Below are positions 28,301-37,179 of a stretch of 64,000 bases of DNA, piece by piece. Below the pieces are notes generated by a model. The model worked only from the letters and a program-made list of their open reading frames with translations, was not told where the DNA came from and ran no database searches. The translations under genes were made by a program, and so were the position numbers. How positions within the stretch are numbered: the first letter of the stretch is position 1; every line of letters starts with the position of its first letter. The stretch covers positions 4,650,001 through 4,714,000 of the forward strand of contig NZ_CP109162.1 of NCBI RefSeq assembly GCF_035920445.1. Direction: 5' to 3'. The DNA comes from Nocardia sp. NBC_01730. GTDB lineage: Bacteria > Actinomycetota > Actinomycetes > Mycobacteriales > Mycobacteriaceae.

Positions 28301-29216
28301 CGATGTCCGATTCCGGTACCCGGGCAGCCCGGTTCCGGCTCTGGACGGCGTCTCGCTGCGGGTCCCGGCGGGTTCCACGCTGGCGCTGGTCGGACCGACC
28401 GGCGCGGGCAAGTCGACCGTCGTCAAGTTGCTGGCACGTCTGTACGACCTGCCCGCGGGTGTGACGAACGGCACGGGTGGTTCTCCGAAGTCCGGCGCGC
28501 TGAGCAACCCCGAGCAGAACGACGACGGCGCCGATGTGGCCGAGCGGAACGGTCCCGGCACGACCGAGCAGAACGGCGCAGGCTCCAGCAATTCCGGCGC
28601 GATCCGGGTCGACGGCGTCGACATCCGCGACTACCGCCTCGCCGAATACCGCTCCCGCCTCGGCATAGTCCCGCAGGAAGCTCACCTGTTCACCGGCGAC
28701 GTGGCGAGCAACATCGCATTCGGGAAACCGTCCGCCACCGCCGAGGAGGTGGCCGCGGCCGCCGCCGCGGTAGGCGCGACCGACATGATCGCCGCCCTCC
28801 CGCTCGGTATGGGTCAGCCGGTCGGTGAGCGAGGCCGCGGCCTGTCGGCGGGCCAGCGCCAGCTGATCGCGCTCGCCCGCGCCGAACTGGTCGCCCCGGA
28901 CTTGCTGCTGCTGGACGAGGCCACCGCGACCCTCGATCCGGACGCCGAGGCATCGGTGCTGGCGGCGAGCCGATCGGTGAGCCGGGACCGCACCACGGTA
29001 ATCGTCGCGCACCGGCTCGGCACGGCCGCGCGCGCCGACCGGATCGCCGTCGTCGACCACGGCCGAGTCGTGGAATTCGGTCCGCACGCCGCACTGCTCG
29101 CCGCCGCGGGACCCTATGCCCGGCTCTGGGCAGCGGCCCGCGAGACAGAGGGAATATTCTCGGGTATCGACGAGTCGTCACCTATGAGGTCGGGGGTGTC
29201 GGGTGGTGGTCAGTAG
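25344..29216 (+). CDS. Fused heterodimer-type ABC exporter (TMD-NBD-TMD-NBD)
   Basis: A 1290-residue multidrug/lipid exporter in which the two halves usually encoded by paired genes are joined. Half one has six membrane helices (to about 300), Walker A GPAGSGKST (372-380), LSGGQRQRIALA (508) and Walker B ILVLDDATSAVD. Half two starts near 650, with GPTGAGKST (about 1017), LSAGQRQLIALA (about 1167) and LLLLDEATATLD. NBD1 carries Asp at the catalytic Glu position and NBD2 carries the imperfect LSAGQ signature, so one composite ATP site should be degenerate, as in TM287/288- or BmrCD-type exporters. Low-complexity insertions enlarge both NBDs, notably an Asn/Gly/Ser-rich one at about 1040-1090. 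GTG 25344 is the start. Substrate unknown. Confidence 0.92.
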   Translation: MDGGDRPGWIRRLWAECRPHGTVLAGLAAALLVGAVAETAGPLLIKRAVDAAGIGDTAAIGAVAGLLVLLGVGRSAAGFGRRLLAGRMSLDVQHALRLDILGSLQRLDGIGQDTIRTGQVVSRSITDLQLVQGLMAMAPLSGMALLEFVLAAAVMLWLSPPLAAVALLVVPAIGLVVYRVRPQLHAATWSAQQRAADLAQHVEETVTGVRVVKGFGQEARMVGLLERLGRTLFAERMRAARIDARFAPSVAAIPQVGMVAVIALGGMLALHGLLGIGTFVAFAAYVATMTGTARILSSVIVMAQLTRAAAERVFQVIDTAPVIADPERPVALPDGPLGIDIDTLTFGFDPQQPVLREMDLRVRPGETVAIIGPAGSGKSTLALLLPRFYAPDSGSIQLFSEHPDSRRTNGAGASAAAPTDPHAVTRAADVVGVDIADVRAADLRTAIGVVFDDPFLFSDTIAANIALGRPEATDEEIRQAAIQAAAADFIAELPDGYDTVIGERGLTLSGGQRQRIALARALLARPRILVLDDATSAVDAVTEAAIFDTLSDRGGRTTLILAHRESTLAYADRIIRLPAPAGHIASAPDASATTVRAGRTPPPRSGGGLSAGATADLSETPELRRTIERLPPATEQPGLDAQRLREPDPEFRLTRMFRPVRWLVLAVMALLTADAVIGIAFPPLVRYAIDNGVVGNHAEVLVRAALLGAVLAAAGWAVGAATTLLTARTGERVLFALRVRSFAHLQRLGLDYYERELSGRIMTRMTTDVDALSMFLQTGVATTLVGVLTLAGIAVALLVIDVSLALVVLVMLPALVVATALFRRMSSTAYTVSREHVSAVNADFQENVTGLRAVQANRHEPRAARRFAEYSQRYRDSRLRAQRAIALYFAFVVGWADLALAAVVFVGAREVADGVTSAGTLVAFVLYLQLLFVPILQLSQMFDGYQQAKVGLRRIGDLLRTPSSIAADRAEPAPIEEGLRGDVAFDDVRFRYPGSPVPALDGVSLRVPAGSTLALVGPTGAGKSTVVKLLARLYDLPAGVTNGTGGSPKSGALSNPEQNDDGADVAERNGPGTTEQNGAGSSNSGAIRVDGVDIRDYRLAEYRSRLGIVPQEAHLFTGDVASNIAFGKPSATAEEVAAAAAAVGATDMIAALPLGMGQPVGERGRGLSAGQRQLIALARAELVAPDLLLLDEATATLDPDAEASVLAASRSVSRDRTTVIVAHRLGTAARADRIAVVDHGRVVEFGPHAALLAAAGPYARLWAAARETEGIFSGIDESSPMRSGVSGGGQ

Positions 29217-29339
29217 ATCCACCGATTTGCTGCTGGGCCTATCCTCAGACAGGGCGCATCGGCGCGTATCCGCTGATTCCCATGCCGGGCACGTCACAAA
29301 CGTCGCAGCGCGAAGAACGAAATGAGGCGAACACCTGCT

Positions 29340-32300
29340 GTGAGCAGCTCAACTTCCCAGTTCGGACAGAACCAGTGGCTAGTCGACGAGATGTATCAGA
29401 AGTTCAAACAGGATCCATCTTCTGTCGACGCAAGCTGGCACGAGTTTCTGGCCGACTACACACCTGAGGTGAGTGGTGATTCTGGTAACAGCCAGACCGC
29501 CGCCACATCCGCGCAGGCTGCCGCCCCGGCTCCGGCGGCCGCGCCTTCAGCAGCTCCGGCTGCCACGACCCCGAAGACGCCGCCCGCCGTGGCGGCAGCG
29601 AAGCCCGCCGCGCCCACGAAGCCCGCCGCGCCCGCCAAGGTCACCACGCGCACCCCGCAGACCACCCCGGCGCCCACTTCGAACGCGACGCCGACCTCCG
29701 GCCCGAAGCAGGCCGACACCGCCACCGACGAGGCCAAGGTGTTGCGTGGCGCCGCGGCGGCCGTGGCGAAGAACATGGCAGCCTCGCTGGCCATCCCCAC
29801 CGCGACCAGCGTGCGCGCCATCCCGGCAAAGCTGATGATCGACAACCGCCTGGTCATCAACAACCACCTCGCCCGCACCCGGGGCGGCAAGATCTCCTTC
29901 ACCCATCTGCTGGGTTACGCCATCGTGCACGCCGTCAGGTCCTTCCCGAACATGAACCGGCACTACGCCGAGATCGACGGCAAGCCGAACGCGGTCACCC
30001 CCGCGCACACCAACCTCGGGCTCGCCATCGACCTGCCCGGCAAGGACGGCAGCCGCGCACTGGTCGTCGCCGCCATCAAGGGCTGCGAGACCATGACCTT
30101 CGGGCAGTTCCACACCGCCTACGAGGACATCGTGCGTCGTGCCCGCGACGGCAAGCTGACCGCCGAGGACTTCTCCGGCGTCACCATCTCGCTGACCAAC
30201 CCGGGCACCATCGGCACCGTCCACTCGGTGCCCCGCCTGATGAATGGTCAGGGCGCGATCATCGGCGCGGGCGCCATGGAGTACCCGGCCGAGTTCCAGG
30301 GCATGAGCGACGAGCGGATCTCGGAATTGGGCGTCGGCAAGCTGATGACGCTCACCTCCACCTACGACCACCGCATCATCCAGGGTGCGGAGTCCGGTGA
30401 CTTCCTGCGCACCATCCACCAGCTGCTGATCTCCGACGAGTTCTACGACGAGATCTTCCACGGCCTCGGCGTGCCCTACGAGCCGGTTCGCTGGCGCAAG
30501 GACATGCGCGAGCGTGGCGTCGACAAGAGCTCGCGCGTGCTGGAGATGATCGCGGCCTACCGCAACCGCGGCCACCTGATGGCCGACACCGATCCGCTGC
30601 GTCTGGTCAAGGACAAGTTCCGCAGCCACCCGGATCTCGATGTCACCCAGCACGGCTTGACCCTGTGGGACCTGGACCGCACGTTCAACGTCGCGGGCTT
30701 CCACGGCCAGGAGCAGATGAAGCTGCGCGAGGTGCTCTCCATCCTGCGTGACGCGTACTGTCGCCACGTCGGTGTGGAGTACACCCACATCCTCGAGTCC
30801 GAGCAGCTGCAGTGGATCCAGGAGCGGGTCGAGCAGAAGCACGTCAAGCCGACTGTCGCGCAACAGAAGTACATCCTGAACCGGCTGAATGCGGCGGAGG
30901 CCTTCGAAACCTTCCTGCAGACCAAGTACGTCGGGCAGAAGCGGTTCTCGCTGGAGGGCGCCGAGGCGGTCATCCCGATGATGGACGCGGTGATCGACCA
31001 GTGCGCCGAGCATTCGCTCGACGAGGTCATCATCGGCATGCCGCACCGTGGCAGGCTGAACGTGCTCGCCAACATCGTCGGCAAGCCGTACTCGAAGATT
31101 TTCACCGAGTTCGAAGGCAACATGAACCCGGCCGGTGCGCACGGCTCGGGCGACGTGAAGTACCACCTCGGTGCGCACGGCAACTACCTGCAGATGTTCG
31201 GCGACAACGAGATCGCGGTCTCGCTGACCGCCAACCCCTCGCACCTGGAGGCGGTCGACCCGGTCCTGGAGGGCCTGGTCCGCGCCAAGCAGGACTTGTT
31301 GGACAAGGGCGACGGGCCGGAGGGCTACTCGGTCGTGCCGCTGATGCTGCACGGTGACGCCGCGTTCGCGGGTCAGGGCGTGGTCGCCGAAACGCTGAAC
31401 CTGTCGGGTCTACGTGGCTATCGGGTCGGCGGCACCATCCACATCGTGGTGAACAACCAGATCGGCTTCACCACCGCACCGGAGAACAGCCGCTCCACCG
31501 AATACTCCACCGACATCGCGAAGTTCATCGGTGCGCCGATCTTCCACGTGAACGGTGACGACCCGGAGGCCTGTGACTGGGTGGCCCGCTTGGCGGTGGA
31601 CTTCAAGCAGAAGTTCCGCAAGGACGTCGTGATCGACATGATCTGCTACCGGCGCCGCGGCCACAACGAGGGCGACGACCCGTCGATGACGCAGCCATAC
31701 ATGTACGACGTCATCGACACCAAGCGCAGCGTCCGCAAGGCGTACACCGAAAGCCTGATCGGCCGTGGCGACATCTCGCTCAAAGAGGCCGAGGACGCCC
31801 TGCGCGACTACCAGGGCCAGCTGGAGCGGGTGTTCAACGAGGTCCGCGAGCTGGAGAAGTACACACCGGAACCGAGCGAATCGGTCGAGGGCGACCAGCC
31901 GGTGCCCGCGACCGTCGTGACGGCCGTGGACAAGACGGTCCTGCAGCGCATCGGTGACGCGTTCCTCCATGTGCCCGAGGGCTTCAACGTGCACCCGCGC
32001 GTCAAGCCGGTGTTGGAGAAGCGCCGCGAGATGGCCTACGAGGGCAAGGTCGACTGGGCCTTCGCCGAGCTGCTCGCCTTCGGCACGCTGATCGATGAAG
32101 GCCATGCGGTCCGTCTGACCGGCCAGGACTCCCGGCGTGGCACGTTCACCCAGCGGCACTCGGTGATCATCGACCGCAAGACGGCCGAGGAGTACACCCC
32201 GCTGCACAACATCGGCAGCGAGAACCCGGGCTGGTTCGCGGTGCACGACTCGGCGCTGAGCGAATACGCCGCCGTCGGTTTCGAATACGGCTACTCGCTG

Positions 32301-33101
32301 GGCAACCCCAGCGCGCTCGTGTTGTGGGAAGCACAGTTCGGTGACTTCGTCAACGGCGCGCAGTCGATCATCGACGAGTTCATCTCCTCCGGTGAAGCCA
32401 AATGGGGCCAGCTGTCCGATGTCGTGCTGCTGCTGCCGCACGGTCACGAGGGCCAGGGGCCGGACCACACCTCCGGCCGCATCGAGCGCTTCCTCCAGCT
32501 GTGCGCGGAGGGTTCGATGACCGTCGCGGTGCCGTCCACCCCAGCGAACTACTTCCACCTGCTGCGCCGCCACGCGCTGGACGGCATCCGCCGCCCGATG
32601 ATCGTCTTCACCCCGAAGTCGATGCTGCGCAACAAGGCTGTGGTCTCGGATCTCAAGGACTTCACCGAGAGCAAGTTCCGCTCGGTATTCGACGAACCCG
32701 CCTACGAGCAGGGCATCGGCGACCGCGGCAAGGTGAAGCGGGTTCTGCTGACCAGCGGCAAGCTCTACTACGAGCTGGCCGCGGAGAAGGCGAAGCAGAA
32801 GCGCGAGGACGTCGCGATCGTGCGGATCGAGCAGCTCTACCCGCTGCCCACCTTCCGCCTGAACGAGTCGCTCGACCGCTACCCCAACGCGACCGACCTC
32901 GCCTGGGTCCAGGAGGAACCGGCCAACCAGGGCGCTTGGCCCTTCTTCGGCCTCAACCTCCCGGAGGTTCTCCCCGACCGCCTCGGCAAATTGCGCCGCA
33001 TCTCCCGCCGCGCCATGTCGGCCCCGTCCTCGGGTTCGAGCAAGGTGCACGCGGTGGAGCAGGCTGAGATCGTCGCGGAAGCGTTCGAGCCGACGGCATA
33101 G
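29340..33101 (+). CDS. kgd: Multifunctional 2-oxoglutarate decarboxylase/dehydrogenase
   Basis: A 1253-residue actinobacterial SucA/Kgd fusion. Residues 1-40 ([19 protein letters not shown]) are the E1 N-terminus; 45-115 is an Ala/Pro/Lys/Thr linker; about 116-340 is an E2-like succinyltransferase domain, ending with the catalytic His344 in [10 protein letters not shown]; the remainder is the thiamine-diphosphate E1 domain ([36 protein letters not shown] region, [11 protein letters not shown]). It decarboxylates 2-oxoglutarate and feeds succinyl-CoA (with Lpd and DlaT) or succinic semialdehyde; regulated by GarA in relatives. GTG 29340 gives the family start [16 protein letters not shown] within an open frame from 29322 leaves six unconserved residues. 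Confidence 0.96.
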   Translation: MSSSTSQFGQNQWLVDEMYQKFKQDPSSVDASWHEFLADYTPEVSGDSGNSQTAATSAQAAAPAPAAAPSAAPAATTPKTPPAVAAAKPAAPTKPAAPAKVTTRTPQTTPAPTSNATPTSGPKQADTATDEAKVLRGAAAAVAKNMAASLAIPTATSVRAIPAKLMIDNRLVINNHLARTRGGKISFTHLLGYAIVHAVRSFPNMNRHYAEIDGKPNAVTPAHTNLGLAIDLPGKDGSRALVVAAIKGCETMTFGQFHTAYEDIVRRARDGKLTAEDFSGVTISLTNPGTIGTVHSVPRLMNGQGAIIGAGAMEYPAEFQGMSDERISELGVGKLMTLTSTYDHRIIQGAESGDFLRTIHQLLISDEFYDEIFHGLGVPYEPVRWRKDMRERGVDKSSRVLEMIAAYRNRGHLMADTDPLRLVKDKFRSHPDLDVTQHGLTLWDLDRTFNVAGFHGQEQMKLREVLSILRDAYCRHVGVEYTHILESEQLQWIQERVEQKHVKPTVAQQKYILNRLNAAEAFETFLQTKYVGQKRFSLEGAEAVIPMMDAVIDQCAEHSLDEVIIGMPHRGRLNVLANIVGKPYSKIFTEFEGNMNPAGAHGSGDVKYHLGAHGNYLQMFGDNEIAVSLTANPSHLEAVDPVLEGLVRAKQDLLDKGDGPEGYSVVPLMLHGDAAFAGQGVVAETLNLSGLRGYRVGGTIHIVVNNQIGFTTAPENSRSTEYSTDIAKFIGAPIFHVNGDDPEACDWVARLAVDFKQKFRKDVVIDMICYRRRGHNEGDDPSMTQPYMYDVIDTKRSVRKAYTESLIGRGDISLKEAEDALRDYQGQLERVFNEVRELEKYTPEPSESVEGDQPVPATVVTAVDKTVLQRIGDAFLHVPEGFNVHPRVKPVLEKRREMAYEGKVDWAFAELLAFGTLIDEGHAVRLTGQDSRRGTFTQRHSVIIDRKTAEEYTPLHNIGSENPGWFAVHDSALSEYAAVGFEYGYSLGNPSALVLWEAQFGDFVNGAQSIIDEFISSGEAKWGQLSDVVLLLPHGHEGQGPDHTSGRIERFLQLCAEGSMTVAVPSTPANYFHLLRRHALDGIRRPMIVFTPKSMLRNKAVVSDLKDFTESKFRSVFDEPAYEQGIGDRGKVKRVLLTSGKLYYELAAEKAKQKREDVAIVRIEQLYPLPTFRLNESLDRYPNATDLAWVQEEPANQGAWPFFGLNLPEVLPDRLGKLRRISRRAMSAPSSGSSKVHAVEQAEIVAEAFEPTA

Positions 33102-33114
33102 TTTCCTGATCTGA

Positions 33115-33159
33115 CGCCGGGCCGAATCGCTCTGTCCCCCAGAGCAATTCGGCCCGGCG
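33115..33159 (+). terminator. Strong hairpin terminator after kgd
   Basis: A 19-base inverted repeat with one mismatch: CGCCGGGCCGAATCGCTCT (33115-33133) against AGAGCAATTCGGCCCGGCG (33141-33159), with a 7-base loop. It starts 13 bases after the kgd stop. No U-tract follows, as usual for actinobacterial terminators. Confidence 0.85.
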
Positions 33160-33260
33160 CCTTACTATCCGGAGAACGCCGACCAGGCAGCCACCGCCCA
33201 GCAGGATTCGCCGAACTAGCTGTCGGCGTGCATTTCCTTACACGACAACACAAGTCACTT

Positions 33261-33455
33261 CTATGACCCGTAGCAGGCGGGCACGTCCCGCCAGGGTGAG
33301 CCGACGCGGACCCGCCATCGGATCCCGTCGATGAGCTGTCGTTTCGTCCATTTCGGCGGGCGTCCCGCCTTCTTCCCGTGAGGCAGCAGTGGTGCCAGCC
33401 GCGCCCATTCGGCGTCGGTCAAGTCCGCGCGCCGCGTCACCGCTACGCTGGGCAC
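33261..33455 (-). pseudogene. IS5-family transposase, N-terminal fragment
   Basis: A 64-residue ORF matching only the N-terminal DUF4096-type head of IS5-family transposases: DLTDAEWARLAPLLP, GRPPKWTKRQLIDGIRWR and VGSPWRDVPACYG. Full-length proteins continue with a YGxWxTVYxRFxRW segment and the DDE catalytic core; here a TAG follows directly after CYGS and nothing of the catalytic region is visible downstream on the strand. A relic of an insertion event at the end of the conserved kgd block. Confidence 0.8.
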
Positions 33456-33586
33456 GAGGGCTCCGGTGTTCAGTTGGAATCTTGGTCGATCAACCAGTTA
33501 CCGGAGACCTCGCCATATCACCAACTTCTCCACCCGGACAACGGGGTTCCACCTCCGACCATCGGGCTGATGAAACAGGAGTGGCA

Positions 33587-33877
33587 GTGGACGGTCCAGA
33601 GATCGAATATCTTGCGCAGGCCTACTTCCACCAAGACTTCGACCTCGAAGCGGACTCACCGATGGGCGTCATCCGAAACTTCAGGATCGGCGAACCTCCC
33701 GAACAGGTCGAGGCTGTTCGCGAAGCCATTCAGGTTCTGCTCGACTCCGGTGCGAGCGACCAGCAGATGGCCGAGGTGTGGCTGGCGAGAGCCCGCGCCA
33801 GCTACGATCCACGGTGTGAGGGGCTTACGATCTCGAAATGGCTGAGGCAAGTAGTCGATGAACTTTCCAGCGGTTGA
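33587..33877 (+). CDS. CdiI-like contact-dependent inhibition immunity protein
   Basis: A 96-residue protein resembling the CdiI_2-type immunity family: EYLAQAYFHQDFDLE near the start is the characteristic YFHQDxDL motif, and the end, DPRCEGLTISKWLRQVVDEL, fits the family's closing YDPxxxGxxxxxWL pattern. Start GTG 33587 has AGGAG five bases upstream; the frame is open to 33389 but the extra sequence has no homology. No CdiA-like toxin, Rhs or polymorphic toxin gene is visible next to it, so it is an orphan antitoxin, possibly kept for protection or left over from a lost toxin locus. It lies between IS debris and truncated genes. Confidence 0.7.
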   Translation: MDGPEIEYLAQAYFHQDFDLEADSPMGVIRNFRIGEPPEQVEAVREAIQVLLDSGASDQQMAEVWLARARASYDPRCEGLTISKWLRQVVDELSSG

Positions 33878-33994
33878 CCGAAACCTTGGCCACTGCACGA
33901 GGGTCGAGTACACATTGCGGCCTGCCTCCGCCTCATCCCCGCTGCGCTGAGACGCTCGGGCGGGTAAGACAGCCGCAGGGCGCCAGAAAAGCGG

Positions 33995-34219
33995 TCAGAA
34001 AACCGTACCGCACACCGGACTTATGAGACACGGCCTAGCGATGTCACGCGAGTCGTCGATGAGACGATAACTTCTCAACGCCTCCAACGCGCTTCCGACC
34101 TCGCCCTCTGGGTGACCGAGCGCAGCCGCAATGGCAGTAGCTGGGATGTGTCGCTCACGGCGAACATATCGGTACACCGAACCGGTCCTCGTATCATGAG
34201 GCGGCGTCCCGACTTCCAC
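33995..34219 (-). CDS. Small winged-helix ORF, probably truncated regulator
   Basis: A 74-residue ORF whose middle, VYRYVRRERHIPATAIAAAL followed by a helix and RSYRLIDDS, looks like a MarR/TrmB/LuxR-associated winged helix (helix, turn, recognition helix, wing). Nothing of an effector domain follows; the last 16 residues (PCLISPVCGTVF) have no recognised fold. It may be the head of a LuxR-type regulator cut by rearrangement or a free-standing small regulator. Coding status is uncertain. Confidence 0.42.
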   Translation of the reverse strand: MEVGTPPHDTRTGSVYRYVRRERHIPATAIAAALGHPEGEVGSALEALRSYRLIDDSRDIARPCLISPVCGTVF

Positions 34220-34321
34220 AGCCCAGAACCTTAGTCGAACTAACAGTGTTCTTCTGATCTTGAAGATCTTTCGGTAATCGAGTCGTCACCCCCAACTCCA
34301 CCACAACATCGTGCGACCTCC

Positions 34322-34660
34322 GGCGGCGCACTGGATACGATCACCGCCCTGCCGCTCGGTATGCGGCAACCAGTGGGCGAACGCGGCCGCGGACTGTCCG
34401 CGGGTCAGCGCCAGTTGATCACGCTGGCCCGGGCCGAATTGGTTGGCCCTGACCTGCTGCTGCTCGACGAGGCAACGGCGACCCTCGACCAGGACACCGA
34501 GACCGCGCTACTGGTAGCGAGCCGATCACTGACCCGCAACCGCACCTCGGTGATCGTCGCGCACCGGCTCGCGACCGCCGCGCAGGCCGATCGGATCGCC
34601 GTCGTCGTGCGCGGGCGGATCGTGGAAACCGGTACGCATGCCGAGCTACTCGCGGCGGTT
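34322..34660 (+). pseudogene. ABC exporter NBD fragment, related to the exporter at 25 kb
   Basis: A fragment reading LDTITALPLGMRQPVGERGR, then LSAGQRQLITLARAELVGPD, LLLLDEATATLD and VIVAHRLATAAQADRI, closely resembling the last part of NBD2 of the fused exporter at 25344-29216 (about three quarters identical by eye, including the unusual LSAGQ signature). It has no Walker A or membrane domain and begins abruptly. The ORF runs on to 34825 but homology ends near 34660 and it overlaps the next gene. A remnant of a second exporter copy or a paralogue, probably untranslated. Confidence 0.75.
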
Positions 34661-34720
34661 GTCACGGCGGTTGCCGCCGAACGATGCCGTCTGCTCTGGA
34701 CAGTTGTCCTCGCTGTCTGC

Positions 34721-35338
34721 CTAGCAATCGATCTCGTATCGATACCACTGTCGGGGGTTGCCATCTTCATGCAGCCACAGAGTTGCGTCCCGCCCGATCT
34801 TCCCCCGAGCACAGCCCGTCGGTGACCGGCCGTCGGGCAGTGCCAGGGTCTCTCGTCCGGTCTCGGTGATCACCCGATCCTCCCGATGGGCTCTACGGAT
34901 CTCCCAAACGATCGCGTCACCGTGCCGGTGCTGGTCCAGGAAAGCAAGCGTGGAACCCGACACTGCCAGGCCGTGACATCGAGTGACCGGATTCGGTGTG
35001 ATCGACCGGCCCCCGCTCGCATCCAACTCGACCAACGGGAAGTCGGTGTAGGGGCAGGCATGGACCAGGGTCCGACCGACCTTCAGCGCGTAGCAGTCGC
35101 ACCAGACGACCCGGCTGCCGGTGTGGGCGGGCGCGAGCCAGGGGATACCGCCGGTGTCGTCCCAGCGGGCCAGGCCGACCAGGAAGCGATGCGACCGCGT
35201 GCCGTCCGGATCGGCCGACCAGTAGCTGGCTTCGTCGAAGTAACTGGTCCAGATCCTCCCCTCAGGATCGGTCAGCAACTGCTCCTCGATCATCGCATGG
35301 CCGACCGAACTATGCCTACTGCCAGGAAGGGTGGGCAA
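34721..35338 (-). CDS. Hypothetical propeller-like protein, apparently N-terminally truncated
   Basis: A 205-residue ORF with blade-like motifs GRIWTSYFDEASYW, GLARWDDTGGIPW, DCYALKVGRTLVHAC and YTDFPLVEL, as in actinobacterial uncharacterised proteins of about 300 residues that carry an additional N-terminal half. The start used is TTG 35338; ATG 35293 is another option. Upstream the frame runs straight into the stop of the NERD-domain gene (TGA 35372-35374, same frame), so the missing part has been lost. Function unknown; possibly a pseudogene. Confidence 0.5.
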   Translation of the reverse strand: MPTLPGSRHSSVGHAMIEEQLLTDPEGRIWTSYFDEASYWSADPDGTRSHRFLVGLARWDDTGGIPWLAPAHTGSRVVWCDCYALKVGRTLVHACPYTDFPLVELDASGGRSITPNPVTRCHGLAVSGSTLAFLDQHRHGDAIVWEIRRAHREDRVITETGRETLALPDGRSPTGCARGKIGRDATLWLHEDGNPRQWYRYEIDC

Positions 35339-35371
35339 TACGGTCGCCGAGGCCCGTTCGGACTGCCGGGG

Positions 35372-36808
35372 TCAACAATCGGATCGGAACGGAAGGCACA
35401 GCGGCAGCAAATTCAGTTGGGCCGGTGTTTCCGCGACGGTCGGAGGTGGCCCAACGACCTCGGTGGGCGACGTCGGCAATGGTCTCTGCTCTACGGCGTC
35501 ACCGTGCGGGGTCGAGCAGGCGACGGCCAGCAGCCAGATGGCGCCGATGATGACCGCGATCGATGCCGCGGCCGCGATCTGCTGCGGCCGATGGCCGCCC
35601 CCCGCTTGTGGCTGTGCGGTTGTTCGGCCAGCCGTACTCGGGAGCGCCGCGGTGATTCGCCGGAGATCCGCAATGCGTGGTCGACGCTCGACGATGACCG
35701 GTGTTGTGGGCCATCGCAGTGGCCGGGCTCCGGTGTTCGACGTGGATCGCAGTGACAGCCGATGCTGCGGTGGCGGCGTGGGGTGCGAGCGCGATGATGC
35801 AGGGGCGGGGCGTACTGGCCGGTCGGCGTCGGATTCGATCCACGACGACCACCGGTCCGTGAAGGGCGACGACAACACGGGCACTGATTGTGCAGCGGAA
35901 TCGAGTGCCGGGCCCGACGACAAGGGCTCCGATGCTGAGTGTTCCGGTGCGGCGTGTTCCGGTGCAGCAGGCTTCGGCGCAAAAGATTCCGACGCCACTG
36001 GGGCAATCGGCGCCACGCCTGACACCCCGACTGTGGAATGCGCTGGCGGGACACCCGAATTCGCAGGCGTACCGGCGGCGGTCGAGATTCCGGTGGCAGG
36101 CGTGTCGTCGACCGGACGAGGCTCGCGCGCCGCGTTTTCGAGCGCCGCAAGTGCAGTCCCGGCACGCAGCTTCCGCTCCAGCGGAAAGCCGTCCGCAACC
36201 AGATCTTCGAGAGTCACCTGATCGGCCAGGTCCAAGTCGCCGAGCAGGGCGTGCACGCGCTCTGCGGTCCAGATGAGCTTTCGGCTCACGGTGCGGTGGA
36301 ACCAGGCGCGCAGCTCGCGAGGGCTGGATCCGAGCAGCACCCCGCAACCGCGCCTGCGCGTTTCGATGTTCAGTGTGATGTTCGAGTCTCGGGGCGGCAC
36401 CACGACGATCAAGCCGTCGACGAAAGCGTCGGCGTGGTGCTTGCGCACCAGTTCCTCCAGGTTCAAGACGTTGCTCGACACCTGGTCGAACGGGCTGCTG
36501 TCGTGGTCGCGCACGTGGATCGGGTCACCCTCGAAGCCGGACAGCCGCCAGCGTCCGTTGGCCTGCACCGAGAGAACGCCTGTCATGGCTTCCGGCGCGG
36601 TCCCCTTCACCCCGACCACGACCGCAGCCCTGGGCGTGATCACGACCAGATCGGCTTCCCGCGCCTCTCCCTCGCCATTGTGGTCCGGTAGGTAGCACCC
36701 TGAGATCGCCAGTCCCACAATGACGTACTGCCCGGTCCAGGTCCGCATCCAGTCGAGCACACGCTGCTCGGATCGCGGCGCCGCCGTTCGTTCGTTGATG
36801 ACCAACAT
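35372..36808 (-). CDS. NERD-domain (nuclease-related) membrane-anchored protein
   Basis: A 478-residue protein. Residues 10-200 form a NERD-like domain (EQRVLDWMRTWTGQYVIVG, EADLVVITPRAAVVVGVKG). The usual catalytic pair is D then ExK; here Asp is kept in ADLVV, but the second motif is GVK, so the Glu of EVK is replaced by Gly. A long Pro/Ala/Ser-rich linker (about 240-420) leads to one membrane helix (IAVIIGAIWLLAVACS, about 432-447) and a short exterior tail. ATG 36808 is preceded by GGAGG eight bases upstream, so this start is preferred over the long frame to 37183. Nuclease activity is doubtful; a nucleic-acid or protein sensing role is possible. Confidence 0.75.
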   Translation of the reverse strand: MLVINERTAAPRSEQRVLDWMRTWTGQYVIVGLAISGCYLPDHNGEGEAREADLVVITPRAAVVVGVKGTAPEAMTGVLSVQANGRWRLSGFEGDPIHVRDHDSSPFDQVSSNVLNLEELVRKHHADAFVDGLIVVVPPRDSNITLNIETRRRGCGVLLGSSPRELRAWFHRTVSRKLIWTAERVHALLGDLDLADQVTLEDLVADGFPLERKLRAGTALAALENAAREPRPVDDTPATGISTAAGTPANSGVPPAHSTVGVSGVAPIAPVASESFAPKPAAPEHAAPEHSASEPLSSGPALDSAAQSVPVLSSPFTDRWSSWIESDADRPVRPAPASSRSHPTPPPQHRLSLRSTSNTGARPLRWPTTPVIVERRPRIADLRRITAALPSTAGRTTAQPQAGGGHRPQQIAAAASIAVIIGAIWLLAVACSTPHGDAVEQRPLPTSPTEVVGPPPTVAETPAQLNLLPLCLPFRSDC

Positions 36809-37042
36809 CAGCGGCCACCTCCATCGCGTTCCACACAATCGACCGCTCAACGATATTCGCCGCGGAGCCCGGAAATGATTCGAAAGGCACTGTAAGAGCA
36901 CGGCATTGGCAGCACTAGGGCAGTCCACGTCCAGCATGGCGACAGGAGCGCCGTACCGGTGTGCGCGGTCATCGGACACGGGTCGATGTTGGCCGGCAGG
37001 CGGTTCGCCGACATGTATCGCCTGGTTGGACGAGCTCCTGCC
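36809..37042. other. Short region upstream of the NERD gene
   Basis: About 230 bases that should contain the NERD-gene promoter. No gene, repeat or hairpin could be supported. Confidence 0.4.
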
Positions 37043-37179
37043 GTGGCGGAGAAGTTCATCCCGCTCACGGTCAGGAATGCGCTGCGCGACCGGAAGATTC
37101 CGATCTACGGCGACGGCCCGCAGCGGTAGCGCCGGTTGTACGTGGCCGATCACCGCACTGTGGTGCAGAGGGCCGCCGG
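37043..37179 (+). pseudogene. dTDP-glucose 4,6-dehydratase (RmlB-like) fragment with internal stop
   Basis: On the plus strand the frame reads VAEKFIPLTVRNALRDRKIP then IYGDGPQR, TAG at 37127-37129, and continues RRLYVADHRTVVQRAA. This matches the part of RmlB-like sugar-nucleotide dehydratases where the normal reading is EKxIPxxxxNALxxxxxPxYGDGxQxRDWLYVxDH. An in-frame stop occupies the middle of the match, and neither the NAD-binding head nor the rest is present. A relic, not a gene. Confidence 0.65.

Noticed and set aside
29547..33050. Two long minus-strand frames opposite kgd
   Set aside because: Antisense shadows of kgd, rich in His, Gln and Arg with no domain; typical of GC-rich third positions.
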